Part shown: piece after piece, positions 8,799 to 17,255 of the stretch
Numbering within the stretch: position 1 is the first letter of the stretch
Layout of the letters: each line of letters begins with the position of its first letter
DNA from: CAVQEK01 sp964596645
GTDB taxonomy: Bacteria; Bacteroidota; Bacteroidia; Cytophagales; Cyclobacteriaceae
Direction: 5' to 3'
NCBI GenBank assembly: GCA_964596645.1
Contig: CAZQVB010000001.1
Span: forward strand, 172,491 to 236,490
DNA length: 64,000 bases
Translations under genes and position numbers: made by a program
The notes under the pieces: generated by a model
Database searches by the model: none
What the model was told of the DNA's origin: nothing
What the model saw: only the letters and a program-made list of their open reading frames with translations

Positions 8799-11063
8799 CT
8801 ACTTAATCCGGTACCGCAGCCCGATATAGGTATTGCGACCAAAGATTGGCCCCCACACCATGGCGCTGTCGAAGTAAGGGCTGAAGGGCTCGCTGCTGGC
8901 AATAATGGGGTTTTGCTGTCGATAATTCAATAAATTCTCCACCCCCACGTATACCTCAAAGCGCTCATCCCAGCTTTTGGTCACCTGCGCGTTCATCACA
9001 ACAAAGTCGGGCGAGCGCTGTGGCATTTGATATACCTGCGGGTTGTCGCCGGTAAACGGAATACGCTGGCTCCCCTGCCAGTTTACGGTGTAGTCAAACT
9101 TCCAGCCATTGGGTGTTTCATACGCCAGGTTGGCAAATGCCCGGTGCGCCGACACAAAGGGTTTTTGCAAAAGTTGTTCTCCAAAGTTGGTCTTCACATC
9201 AAACCAGCGGTAGGCCAGCCGCACATCCAGTCGGTCGATCAGCGCATAGTCTGTCTGCACCTGCACACTGTTGGAATACGACTTTCCGTCGAGGTTGTAA
9301 AAGACCACCTTGCGCGCACTCTGGTCCATGTCGGTCACGATCTGATTTTCGAAATGTGTGCGGTAGAAGTCGACCGAAAAGCTGCCGGGCTGCCTGTTCA
9401 GGTAGAATTCCTGGGTGAAATTAACGCCGTAATTCCACGCCACCTCGGCATCAAGGCCGTAGGGCTTGTCGCTACCATCGCCTCGTATCACCACCTCGCG
9501 TGCACTGGCCAACAGGCCGTTGTTTTCGGCCAGTATGTTGGCAGTGCGCTGGCCGCGCCCGCCAGAGACCCGCAGCACGCCTGTCTCAGACAAGGCATAG
9601 CGCAGGTGCAGGCGCGGTGTCACAAACAGCCCGTATGTATTGTGATGATCTGCCCGCAAGCCGGCGATCAGGTTAAACTTATCTGCATAGTTATGTGTGT
9701 ACTCTGCAAAAATACCCGGCACCACTTCCGTACGGTCGTACACGGCGCTGTCCAGACTTTCGTCGTAGCGATCGTATTGCAGGCTGGCGCCGGTTTTTAT
9801 GATGTGGTTGGTATTGCCAATGATGCTCTGATAGATCAGGTTGCCGTACATACTTTCCTGATACGCCTCGTGGTGGCGCTGACCAAAGTAAGCTTGCTGG
9901 TCGTGCCGTACGCCGGAGAGTTGCAGCCCGATGCTGCGCCAGGGTAGTTGTTGGCTTACCTTACCTATTTTGGCCCAGCCTTCCAGGCGCTCTACATGCT
10001 GGTGCATGCCCCAGATGCTGGCGCTTCCTTCATCACTTTTGCTAAAAGAAGTTTCGCCCCCCACATTGTCGATGTAGGAGCCTTTGAGTCCAAGTTGCAG
10101 GTGCAGGCCCTTGTCGCTGTAGTGCTCCCATCGGTTCAGCGCTATCAGGCGGTCTGTCAGCGGATTGTCCAGAAATCCGTCGTCATTGCGGTCGTTTCTG
10201 GTGGCGAGTCTTGCCCCGTGCAGCAGCAGGGCGGTGCCCCAGGCCTTGCCTACATCGGCCTGTAGGTTGGCATTTGCCTCCAGTCGGCCACCTTCGTTGG
10301 CATAGGCATTCAGGTATAGCTTGTCCATACTGGCCGGGTGCCTCAGCTGCACGTCGATCTGCCCCGATATGCTCTCGAAACCATTGACTACAGAGCCCAC
10401 ACCTTTGCTCAGGCTCATGCCCTGCACCCAGGTGCCGGGTATGTAGGTGAGGCCGTACATGGCAGAAAGCCCCCGTACGTTGGGTATGTTTTCGCGCATA
10501 ATCTGCGTGTAAGGGCCGGCCAGCCCCAGCATCTGAATCTGTCGAGTACCCGTCACCGCATCGGTAAAAGACACATCCACGCTCGGCAGAGTTTCGAAGC
10601 TTTCGCTCAGGTTGCAGCAAGCGGCTTTCAGCAGTTCCTTTTCGCTTACCTGCTCAGTTTTAAGCGGGTCCATAAAATTTATCTCCGTGGAAGTGCGCCG
10701 GTGCACCACCTGCACCTCATCCAGCGTCACCTCGGCGGCGAGTGTAACTTCCAGAAAGCTTTTTCCCTGCGTATCGATGGTGTCGGTGGTGTAGCCGATG
10801 AAGCTCACCACGAGCTGCTGCGTTTCGGCAGACCGCTTCAGACTAAAGCGGCCCTCTTCGTTGGCTACTGTGCCGGAGGTGGTGCCTGCCCAGTGAATAT
10901 TGGCACCCGGAAGCGGCATGCCCGGTCCTTGTTTGGCTTGCTCGGTCACTACGCCTTCCACATTATTATCCGACTGCTGTGCCCAGCCACTCGTGGAAAG
11001 TATGACTAACGTAACCACACAAATCGCCCAATGCTTCTGCATATTCATGGCGTTAGTGTACAT
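8799..11063 (-). CDS. TonB-dependent receptor, probable metal uptake
   Basis: An outer-membrane active transporter of 747-754 residues. A signal peptide (MQKHWAICVVTLVILSTSGW) precedes a carboxypeptidase-D-like beta-sandwich (GAN-x-GTTSGTVANEEGRFSL). Next come a plug domain, with a Cys-Cys pair in ACCNLSESFETLPSVDVSF, and a 22-strand-type barrel ending in YIGLRYRIK. The start could be ATG 11063, 11048 or 11042; the last two leave the signal peptide intact. It overlaps the upstream HMA-domain gene by up to 11 bases, so the two are co-transcribed. The HMA and HYC_CC_PP partners suggest copper or another soft metal rather than a siderophore; this is inference from context. Confidence 0.9.
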   Translation of the reverse strand: MYTNAMNMQKHWAICVVTLVILSTSGWAQQSDNNVEGVVTEQAKQGPGMPLPGANIHWAGTTSGTVANEEGRFSLKRSAETQQLVVSFIGYTTDTIDTQGKSFLEVTLAAEVTLDEVQVVHRRTSTEINFMDPLKTEQVSEKELLKAACCNLSESFETLPSVDVSFTDAVTGTRQIQMLGLAGPYTQIMRENIPNVRGLSAMYGLTYIPGTWVQGMSLSKGVGSVVNGFESISGQIDVQLRHPASMDKLYLNAYANEGGRLEANANLQADVGKAWGTALLLHGARLATRNDRNDDGFLDNPLTDRLIALNRWEHYSDKGLHLQLGLKGSYIDNVGGETSFSKSDEGSASIWGMHQHVERLEGWAKIGKVSQQLPWRSIGLQLSGVRHDQQAYFGQRHHEAYQESMYGNLIYQSIIGNTNHIIKTGASLQYDRYDESLDSAVYDRTEVVPGIFAEYTHNYADKFNLIAGLRADHHNTYGLFVTPRLHLRYALSETGVLRVSGGRGQRTANILAENNGLLASAREVVIRGDGSDKPYGLDAEVAWNYGVNFTQEFYLNRQPGSFSVDFYRTHFENQIVTDMDQSARKVVFYNLDGKSYSNSVQVQTDYALIDRLDVRLAYRWFDVKTNFGEQLLQKPFVSAHRAFANLAYETPNGWKFDYTVNWQGSQRIPFTGDNPQVYQMPQRSPDFVVMNAQVTKSWDERFEVYVGVENLLNYRQQNPIIASSEPFSPYFDSAMVWGPIFGRNTYIGLRYRIK

Positions 11064-11409
11064 CTACCCCGTCGCGGTAGGCACAGCACGCGGGCAGGGT
11101 TTGGTAAGCGCTGTCGGTGGCTTGTATTTTCTCCGTATCGTGCCCCACCTGCGCTATGGCTTTTTGTATGGCCTCTTCCGAAGTCTTGGTGCTGTTAAAG
11201 TACACCTTGGCCGACTGCGCTTTGGCATCCCACTTTACCAGCTTCACGCCCTTGATCATAGCGGCGGCTTCTATGCGCTCTTTACACATCTCGCATACGC
11301 CGCGCACCTTAAAATCGACCTGCTTGTTTTTGTCGTCCTGTGTGAAAGCTGTCGCCACCAGCGCTACCACCAGGCACAGGGATATAGAATAATTTTTTAT
11401 CGTTTTCAT
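11053..11409 (-). CDS. Exported heavy-metal-associated (HMA) domain protein
   Basis: A 118-residue protein with a signal peptide (MKTIKNYSISLCLVVALVAT). An HMA fold of CopZ/MerP type follows, with metal-binding cysteines 39 and 42 in GVCEMC. An extra Cys-Cys (LPACCAY) lies close to the C-terminus. The start at 11409 is chosen for its signal peptide; an ATG at 11463 in the same frame would add an implausible leader. It lies between the HYC_CC_PP gene and the TonB receptor on one strand and overlaps the receptor start. It is most likely a periplasmic metal chaperone that receives or senses the metal taken up by the receptor. Confidence 0.85.
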   Translation of the reverse strand: MKTIKNYSISLCLVVALVATAFTQDDKNKQVDFKVRGVCEMCKERIEAAAMIKGVKLVKWDAKAQSAKVYFNSTKTSEEAIQKAIAQVGHDTEKIQATDSAYQTLPACCAYRDGVDVH

Positions 11410-11530
11410 GTGAAAATTTTTATCGACCGCTGCCAGCAAGCACACGAAGTTTGCATGACGCAAGCTGCGGATTTCATTAAAAAGAAAATTAAAAGTTGTA
11501 TTGATATCGCCGAAAGGCAGAGCGTGGAGA

Positions 11531-11920
11531 TTAACCGTAATATGTCAGGCTGCAATGCATAAGCCACAGGGGGGGAGATGATTGAAGTTGTTCAGCCCGG
11601 TTCGGAGGAAACTCGTTTCTTTTGTCGGTAAAAATATAGAGTGCAGCGCTGTGTGACGAGGCGGCAGCAACAGCAGAGCCACCGGATATTTCAAAAGTTT
11701 TGCCGGGGTTCACAAACTGCTTACTGTCCAGCTTGTACCAATTGGTTTCGTCGGAGCAGCAGTCGTCGGGTTTTTCTTCATCGCCACAGCAGCATGTGCC
11801 GCCATCGCTCATTAGCGCCACAGATTCCACCTCGCCCGAGCAATAGTGAGTATTCACCATCAGCCCGACGGAGAAGAGCAGGTAAAAAGCGGATAATATA
11901 GTTGCCGAAAGGATTTTCAT
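11531..11920 (-). CDS. HYC_CC_PP family protein
   Basis: A 129-residue protein with an N-terminal hydrophobic segment (MKILSATILSAFYLLFSVGL). It carries the features that name the family: HYC at residues 25-27, CCC at 43-45 and CC at 54-55, and Pro-Pro pairs near the C-terminus (NEFPP, SSPPLW). The clustered cysteines in an acidic stretch suggest metal binding at or outside the inner membrane. The biochemical function of the family is not known to me. It is the first gene of the trio with the HMA protein and TonB receptor, with a 121-base gap to the HMA start. Confidence 0.85.
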   Translation of the reverse strand: MKILSATILSAFYLLFSVGLMVNTHYCSGEVESVALMSDGGTCCCGDEEKPDDCCSDETNWYKLDSKQFVNPGKTFEISGGSAVAAASSHSAALYIFTDKRNEFPPNRAEQLQSSPPLWLMHCSLTYYG

Positions 11921-12156
11921 CTACCGTTTGATAAACGCAAAACTACCAATTTTGTGCGAATGTGGCTGAGTAAATGTTGGATAGGCTTTGGACTCTAGGG
12001 TGAAACTCCCTGCTACAAGAAGGAGTAGAACCGCTTGAACCGGAATAGGCCAATATACGCGAAAGGATCGCTGCCCCTAACCTACAACCCGATGGTTACC
12101 CATATGGCATGAATACTCATTTTATGAAATGTATGTGGCATAATTTTATGTTTTTA

Positions 12157-12260
12157 AACCGTTAAAACGGTTGGGTTTGTCCGTTGCACCTCCATAGCCC
12201 ACGGTTTAAACCGTGGGCTATGGGTGGCATTCGATAGGTTGCGAATGGATTTTATCCATT
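12157..12260. repeat. REP-like cluster of three hairpins, one a perfect 32-bp palindrome
   Basis: First hairpin: AACCGTT-AA-AACGGTT at 12157-12172. Second: a perfect 32-bp palindrome at 12192-12223 with arms CCATAGCCCACGGTTT and AAACCGTGGGCTATGG. Third: AATGGA-TTTTA-TCCATT at 12244-12260. Close-set hairpins like these resemble REP/BIME elements mobilised by REP-associated tyrosine transposases in Bacteroidota. No such transposase is seen in the window. Confidence 0.7.
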
Positions 12261-12280
12261 TTAATGGCTTGTTGCACTTT

Positions 12281-12460
12281 GTATCGATCGTAGGCCCATC
12301 AGCTTACAGAGCCTTTCTATCCATTTTTTGTTCACCGCGTAGTTCTTTTCCAGAGTAAGCCATGTGTGCATCCGGCCAACACCTTTTTCAGAATATTCCA
12401 GATAATGGTGGTCCATCAGATGAATTAACTTAAGGTTCAAAACGTTCTCACCGCATTGGC
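12281..12460 (-). pseudogene. IS3-family transposase (OrfB) fragment
   Basis: Translating the minus strand gives ENVLNLKLIHLMDHHYLEYS, then GVGRMHTWLTLEKNYAVNKK and WIERLCKLMGLRSI. This aligns by eye with the HTH_21 segment of IS3 OrfB proteins (IDEQYLKTPFYGSRRMTxWL, then VNRKRIQRLMRLMGL). Neither the rest of OrfB, the DDE domain, OrfA nor terminal inverted repeats is present, so it is a decayed remnant. It directly flanks the four-paralog array and suggests past mobile-element activity. Confidence 0.65.
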
Positions 12461-12563
12461 ATACAGTAGAGTGTGGAGCGGTTAAGGGACAGCAACAAGC
12501 ACTGTATTACCAGGAGCATCACACTGCTCTGTAAAGCCAAATTCCATTCCTTCTGATTGTCTG

Positions 12564-13190
12564 TTAATGTCGGCGCCGGCCAAAACTCAGCCAAACATGT
12601 TCGTCATAGCTGCCATCCTTATTGAAGGTAACAAGCACAAGCCAAGATGGCACTGTAGTAGATCTATTCCGGCCTTCTATTCGCATATCCATCAGAACCG
12701 TGTTATTAAAGCGCCATTGCTTTTCAGGCCGTATATAAACCCTGTCTCCAACAATGGTGCTTAAGCAATTAACAATATCCCGATGCATGGCGGAGTCATA
12801 GCGCTTCGGTACCGCATTATCATAAACCAATATAATATCACCTTTATGAATATAAAAGAAGGGTGTTGGCTTGTCTTTATATCGGTCATCAATCTGAAAG
12901 TCCAATCGCCATTCCTCCTTACCATCAGGGAGATATTTTCGATTCAATACTACTATTCCTTTATTGTTTACCCATGCATAACTATTCCATAGCATTTGAA
13001 GATATCGCTCAATCACCTCAAGCTTCTGCTCTGTGTTTACAATCTGAACAAATTCACAGGGTTTGGTATTAATGCTGTCTTTATTTAAGTTTATATAATA
13101 ATAAAACTGATCTTCCGACGGCTCCCATGGCTGAGCTTTCGCGCTCAGGCCTACTAAAATCATGTAACTAATGAGAAGTGCTGCTTTCAT
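12564..13190 (-). CDS. Exported paralog 4 of the tandem family (candidate immunity protein)
   Basis: A 208-residue protein of unknown family with a signal peptide (MKAALLISYMILVGLSAKA) followed by QPWEP. It shares with the three upstream genes the motifs PCEF-x-QIVNT-x-QK, GKEEW-x-LDF-x-IDDRYKD, GDIILVYDN, DSAMHRDIVNCL, IVGDRVYIRPE and VTFNKDGSY. The start at 13190 gives the signal peptide and a length matching its paralogs (205-206 residues). It is the last gene of the array and the most divergent at its C-terminus (WLSFGRRRH). A role as immunity protein to the JAB-like protein is inferred from position and copy number only. Confidence 0.75.
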   Translation of the reverse strand: MKAALLISYMILVGLSAKAQPWEPSEDQFYYYINLNKDSINTKPCEFVQIVNTEQKLEVIERYLQMLWNSYAWVNNKGIVVLNRKYLPDGKEEWRLDFQIDDRYKDKPTPFFYIHKGDIILVYDNAVPKRYDSAMHRDIVNCLSTIVGDRVYIRPEKQWRFNNTVLMDMRIEGRNRSTTVPSWLVLVTFNKDGSYDEHVWLSFGRRRH

Positions 13191-13289
13191 TTTATTTTTA
13201 GATGACACATCTTATTATTGTGAAACTGCTTGAACAGAAATGGATTTTCCCTCAGGTGCATTTTTCTCACATTGGCATTGCTGCAGTTC

Positions 13290-13910
13290 TCATGGTCTTT
13301 CAAAACTAAAATAATCATCCTCCTCATAGCTGCCATCTTTCTTAAAGGTAACCAGGACACTCCAGCCTGCGCCTGTAAAGTCTCTGAATGCTCCAGGCAT
13401 TCGGCGACTGTTGAAAATCTCATTGTTCCAGCGCCACCGCTTTTCAGGACGTATATACACCCGGTCACCAATGATCGTATTATAGCAATTAACAAGATCC
13501 AGTCGCATGGCCGAGTCATAACCCAGCGTATCCCCCTCATCATAAATGAGTATAATGTCACCACTATAAACAGAAAATTTTTTGGTGAGTTTATCTTTAT
13601 ACCCATCGTCAATTTCGAAATCTATCATCCATTGCTCCTTTCCCTTTGGAAGACTTTTTCGATATAACATAATTATTCCTTTGTTGTATACCAATGCGCG
13701 TTCTCTTGACAGCTTATCTATATATCGATTCATTACTTCACGCTTTTGCTTCGTATTAACAATGTTCTCAAATTCACAAGGACTAACATCTATCGTGTCA
13801 TAATCCGGATAAATTTTATAGACTCTATAATCGATACTATCATACGTATATGATTGCGCAAGGGCAACATCATACGACACCCAAATAAAGAAAATTAGTA
13901 GATATCTCAT
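13290..13910 (-). CDS. Exported paralog 3 of the tandem family (candidate immunity protein)
   Basis: A 206-residue protein. Its signal peptide is MRYLLIFFIWVSYDVALAQ. It has the same conserved blocks as its neighbours: PCEFENIVNTKQKREVMNRY, IDDGYKDK, YSGDIILIYDEGD, NCYNTIIGDRVYIRPEKRWR and VTFKKDGSYEEDDYFSFE. It lacks the QPWEPF segment after the cleavage site. An ATG at 13940 would add ten residues before the signal peptide, so 13910 is preferred. It lies 81 bases from the next ORF downstream. No known domain is recognised. Confidence 0.75.
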   Translation of the reverse strand: MRYLLIFFIWVSYDVALAQSYTYDSIDYRVYKIYPDYDTIDVSPCEFENIVNTKQKREVMNRYIDKLSRERALVYNKGIIMLYRKSLPKGKEQWMIDFEIDDGYKDKLTKKFSVYSGDIILIYDEGDTLGYDSAMRLDLVNCYNTIIGDRVYIRPEKRWRWNNEIFNSRRMPGAFRDFTGAGWSVLVTFKKDGSYEEDDYFSFERP

Positions 13911-14037
13911 AGTCTCATAGAATACGATTGATTTGTTCAATGAAGTTGCTCAATATTATCAACTGAACCTGCTGGAGTTAAGAATCTTTTTTAATTGGTA
14001 CTGCTTTATAATCTCATTCCATTCTTCATAAATCGCT

Positions 14038-14655
14038 TCATTCAAAATTCATAGACGGATCCACTTCATAACTTCCGTCTTTTTTAAACACGACAAATGA
14101 ACTATAGCCTCTACCTGTAAATGACCGCCTTCTTCCTGTGAGTCTTTGGCCATTAAAGACCATATTGCTCCAACGCCACTTTGGTTCGGGACGGTTATAT
14201 ACGCGATCTCCAATAACTGTTTCCAAACAGTTAACATAAGCCCTGCGCTCAACAGAATCCCACTTAATGACCTCATCTGAGTCGTTATATATTAGAATAA
14301 TATCACCATCGTAAATGGAAAAATGCCTCGCAGGATTATCCTTGTATCGGTCATCGATAACAAAATTTAACATCCACTGCTCTTTTCCTCTTGCTAACTT
14401 TTTTCGATCAATAGTAATTATTCCTTTATCATGATCCCAAGCTCTTGAATCATACAGCCTCTGGATATACCGTTCCATTACTTCACGTTTCTGAACGGTA
14501 TTCACGATCTGCTCAAATTCGCAAGGCTCAATTTGAATGGAATCATTGTCTGCATCAATTGTATATTGTACAGAATTAGTAAAAGGCTCCCATGGCTGAG
14601 CTCTTGTACTCAACTCTGATAAAACTGTGCAAATAAAAAGGAAGGTGGCTTTCAC
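14038..14655 (-). CDS. Exported paralog 2 of the tandem family, probable GTG start
   Basis: Taken from GTG at 14655 the protein has 205 residues, exactly the length of paralog 1. Its leader VKATFLFICTVLSELSTRAQ then lines up with MKIAIIFIFVILILSEAKSQ of paralog 1, both followed by QPWEPF. The open frame extends upstream to an ATG at 14760, but that would put about 35 unlikely residues before the signal peptide and overlap paralog 1. Nucleotide identity with paralog 1 is very high over long blocks, indicating a recent duplication. The initiator looks like an ATG-to-GTG change or a decayed start. Confidence 0.75.
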   Translation of the reverse strand: MKATFLFICTVLSELSTRAQPWEPFTNSVQYTIDADNDSIQIEPCEFEQIVNTVQKREVMERYIQRLYDSRAWDHDKGIITIDRKKLARGKEQWMLNFVIDDRYKDNPARHFSIYDGDIILIYNDSDEVIKWDSVERRAYVNCLETVIGDRVYNRPEPKWRWSNMVFNGQRLTGRRRSFTGRGYSSFVVFKKDGSYEVDPSMNFE

Positions 14656-14756
14656 ATAAACCCTATATAAACATTTTTGACATGTTAAAGAGCCTGATAT
14701 ATTCATTCTTTCTTTGATACTGCTTTTTAATAGAGTTCCTTTATTCATTAATCGCT

Positions 14757-15374
14757 TCATTCAAAATTCATATAATGATCCACTTCATAACTTCCGTCTT
14801 TTTTAAACACAACAATGGTATTATAGCCTTTACCGGTAAATGACCGCCTTCTTCCTGTGAGTCTTTGGCCATTAAAGACCATATTGCTCCAACGCCACTT
14901 TGGTTCAGGACGGTAATATAACCGATCTCCAATAATTGTTTCCAAACAGTTAACATAAGCCCTGCGCTCAACAGAATCCCACTTAATGGGCTCATCTGAA
15001 TCGTTATATATTAAAATAATATCACCATCATAAATTGAAAAAACCTTCGCTGGATTATTTTTGTATCGGTCATCAATAACAAAATTCAACATCCACTGCT
15101 TTTTGCCATTTGGCATGTCCTTACGATGAATTGTTATTATACCTTTATCGTATGTCCAGGCTCTTAACTTGGACAGCTTCTGCATATAGCGTTCCATTAC
15201 TTCACGTTTCTGAACTGTATTCACAATCTGTTCAAATTCGCAAGGCTCAATTTGAATGGAATCTTCGTCTGCATCAATTGTAAATTGCACAGAATTACTA
15301 AAAGGCTCCCATGGCTGAGATTTTGCTTCCGACAGAATTAAAATTACAAAAATAAAAATTATCGCTATTTTCAT
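14757..15374 (-). CDS. Exported paralog 1 of the tandem family (candidate immunity protein)
   Basis: A 205-residue protein with signal peptide MKIAIIFIFVILILSEAKSQ. The conserved blocks are PCEFEQIVNTVQKREVMERY, IDDRYKNNP, YDGDIILIYND, CLETIIGDRLYYRPEPKWRW and VVFKKDGSYEVDHYMNFE. The family is rich in acidic residues and Trp. It starts 51 bases downstream of the JAB-like protein on the same strand, the usual place for an immunity gene. If the partner acts in the periplasm, export of all four copies fits protection there. No known family is recognised. Confidence 0.78.
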   Translation of the reverse strand: MKIAIIFIFVILILSEAKSQPWEPFSNSVQFTIDADEDSIQIEPCEFEQIVNTVQKREVMERYMQKLSKLRAWTYDKGIITIHRKDMPNGKKQWMLNFVIDDRYKNNPAKVFSIYDGDIILIYNDSDEPIKWDSVERRAYVNCLETIIGDRLYYRPEPKWRWSNMVFNGQRLTGRRRSFTGKGYNTIVVFKKDGSYEVDHYMNFE

Positions 15375-15425
15375 CTTACTTACTTTTAATGGTAAACTTC
15401 ATATCGTATTCGGATTACATCTCTC

Positions 15426-16895
15426 TCATTGACAATTGTGCCTGTTCGAATTGATAATCTTCTTTCCTAAGTATTGCTTTATTCGGTTGTTTTCCAATAT
15501 GTAGAAATTACCTATTCCTGCAAAATCACCAATTGTAGAAAATTCAATATCATCTTCAGACAAAGACGTAAGAGGCGGATGTGTATGTATATGGTCCTTG
15601 ATATAGAACGTTGTAAATGTAGCTATCTCGCCTTGAGAATAATCGCCATAAGTTGCCTTGAATACTCCGTTATCGACAAAAATCCTCCAGATAATCCGGT
15701 TATTGCCATCCATATAAATCCAACCTGTGATTGATATATCGTGAGAATTACCGCCCCAAGGCAAAATCAGCACCTCACCACTGGTCATCACAAAGGCGGC
15801 CACTTCCTTCTTCTCTTTGGCCTGTGTTGCCAGCATCTGTTTATAAGCGGCGCAACGGGTAGAAACCATTTCCGGAGTGGTCTGATTATTCACCACTCCT
15901 TGGAAAGGCGTGGGCATAGACGATGCTCCATTGCCGGAAGCTGTAGAGGCGCCACCACCACCACCGCCCGAATTCCCTCCACTGTACTGTGGATATCTAA
16001 AGCCAATCTGACCACTTCCTGAAATAACACGATCAATGGGATATTCTTCGCATTCACGATAGGTATGTACACCTGCGCCAGGTACACCCGGGGTGTATGC
16101 AATATGATTCCAGCAGAACGCTACATAGGCATCACCTCCTTTGCCCGTACCGCTATCCTCGCCGAACTCTTCCATGTCTGTAGGGTCATACTTGCTTTCA
16201 TTATTACTTTGTGATACCGCAGGCTCATCGTCCAGGTCACCTGGCGTTCGAGGAAATATGCTTAGGCTATCAGCCAATTGTAACTGAGGTTTGGTAAAAA
16301 TATCCAGCTTTAAGGCATCGACATACACAGCACGACGACTATAGTTGCGAATACCAACCTCGAGAAACCCATCATGCTGAACCTCGGTATTTAATTTTAG
16401 TTGCTTCCAGGCGTCCTTTGCTTCACGCGTTATCACCGCTTCAGATTGTTCGATGAGCTTGCCAGTCTGGTCAAATAACTTATAGTAGATGTAGGCATCG
16501 GGCACAGAGGCTCCATTTTTAACCTTGTTCTTGTGTTTTCTTTGGCCATCCATTGCTTTTATCCAGGATGGCGCAGTGATGAGCGCTACTCCGACCAATG
16601 GCGAGGCGGACCTTTTGGGTGAGTTGGCAGCATCTTGGCCGTTCGGGGTCATATCCGTCTTTACTAACGGCGAAACAACCAACCCCAAACCGGTGGCTCC
16701 GGATACAAACCTGAGCCAGTTGTCATTTTTTACCGTATAATGTGCTTGTACCTCTACGGAAAAACGTTCGCCTTCATGTACTGTCAACAGCCGTGAGCTC
16801 ATCTCATTATGCGTGCGTCGTGACAATACCATAACGGTTGGATCATCATAGGCATGTGCAGCGTCATAATGCAACACCTTATTCAGGTCGGGCAT
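15426..16895 (-). CDS. Exported Rhs-like protein with JAB/JAMM-like C-terminus (polymorphic-toxin type), start out of frame
   Basis: The longest ATG-initiated frame has 489 residues. The N-terminal part (to about residue 215) resembles the beta-sandwich that precedes the Rhs core in Bacteroidota Rhs proteins, for example YYKLFDQTGKLIEQSE and VYVDALKLDIFTKPQ. A Gly/Ser linker (GGNSGGGGGG) follows. The last 130 residues contain a JAMM-like set: Glu364 in EVAAFV, His437-Thr-His439 in HIHTHPP, Ser446 and Asp449 in SEDD. The HxH-to-Ser spacing is one residue shorter than usual. Upstream of Met1 the frame stays open through LLLLLSKSAFAQESLPL, clearly a signal-peptide end, but the matching ATG (16985-16987) is in another frame because of the CT tract. 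Toxin function is inferred. Confidence 0.75.
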   Translation of the reverse strand: MPDLNKVLHYDAAHAYDDPTVMVLSRRTHNEMSSRLLTVHEGERFSVEVQAHYTVKNDNWLRFVSGATGLGLVVSPLVKTDMTPNGQDAANSPKRSASPLVGVALITAPSWIKAMDGQRKHKNKVKNGASVPDAYIYYKLFDQTGKLIEQSEAVITREAKDAWKQLKLNTEVQHDGFLEVGIRNYSRRAVYVDALKLDIFTKPQLQLADSLSIFPRTPGDLDDEPAVSQSNNESKYDPTDMEEFGEDSGTGKGGDAYVAFCWNHIAYTPGVPGAGVHTYRECEEYPIDRVISGSGQIGFRYPQYSGGNSGGGGGGASTASGNGASSMPTPFQGVVNNQTTPEMVSTRCAAYKQMLATQAKEKKEVAAFVMTSGEVLILPWGGNSHDISITGWIYMDGNNRIIWRIFVDNGVFKATYGDYSQGEIATFTTFYIKDHIHTHPPLTSLSEDDIEFSTIGDFAGIGNFYILENNRIKQYLGKKIINSNRHNCQ

Positions 16896-16938
16896 CAGCG
16901 GAAGCGACTCTTGAGCAAAAGCTGATTTAGAAAGCAGT

Positions 16939-16970
<32 letters not shown>

Positions 16971-17105
16971 CGTAGTACGTGTTTCATATTTTTCTTATTT
17001 GGTGGTTGGAGTATAACATAAACAATGTAAGAAAAATATACTCATTGTTGTCCAATACCTGAAATATTTTAAATACACCAGCTCACCAGTATTCTCCTTC
17101 AAGTC

Positions 17106-17142
17106 AAAAAAAAGCCATGGGTATGAATAAACCCCACGGCTT
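17106..17142 (-). terminator. Rho-independent terminator
   Basis: On the minus strand an AAGCCGTGGG stem pairs with CCCATGGCTT across a short loop, followed by a run of eight T. It lies about 115 bases beyond the end of the peptidyl-prolyl isomerase gene. It would separate that transcript from the JAB-like gene further along the strand. Confidence 0.55.
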
Positions 17143-17255
17143 GTAACAAAGAGTAAGAAATTGCCTAGCCCGCAGTGTGCATTTTCTTTCTTTGTCTTTT
17201 TTGGTAAAAACAATCAGCGATAAAACCCCACTGCCTCACCGACCCTCTACCCGTC

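Larger units (their letters stand above)
11921..12563. other. Intergenic stretch with REP-like hairpins and an IS3 remnant
   Basis: Apart from the hairpin cluster at 12157-12260 and the transposase fragment at 12281-12460, both listed separately, nothing is recognised. It forms the left boundary of the AT-rich island. Confidence 0.6.

Noticed and set aside
8621..8806. 61-codon frame in the cstA-TonB receptor spacer
   Set aside because: It is composed of the 90-bp palindrome and CTACGAGTCTAC repeat sequence.
12192..12223. The perfect 32-bp palindrome as an IS terminal repeat
   Set aside because: Terminal repeats would be separated copies at element ends; this is one contiguous palindrome with hairpins on both sides, fitting a REP-like cluster better.
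16995..17213. 72-codon minus-strand frame upstream of the JAB-like gene
   Set aside because: It spans the terminator hairpin and lacks any family resemblance.
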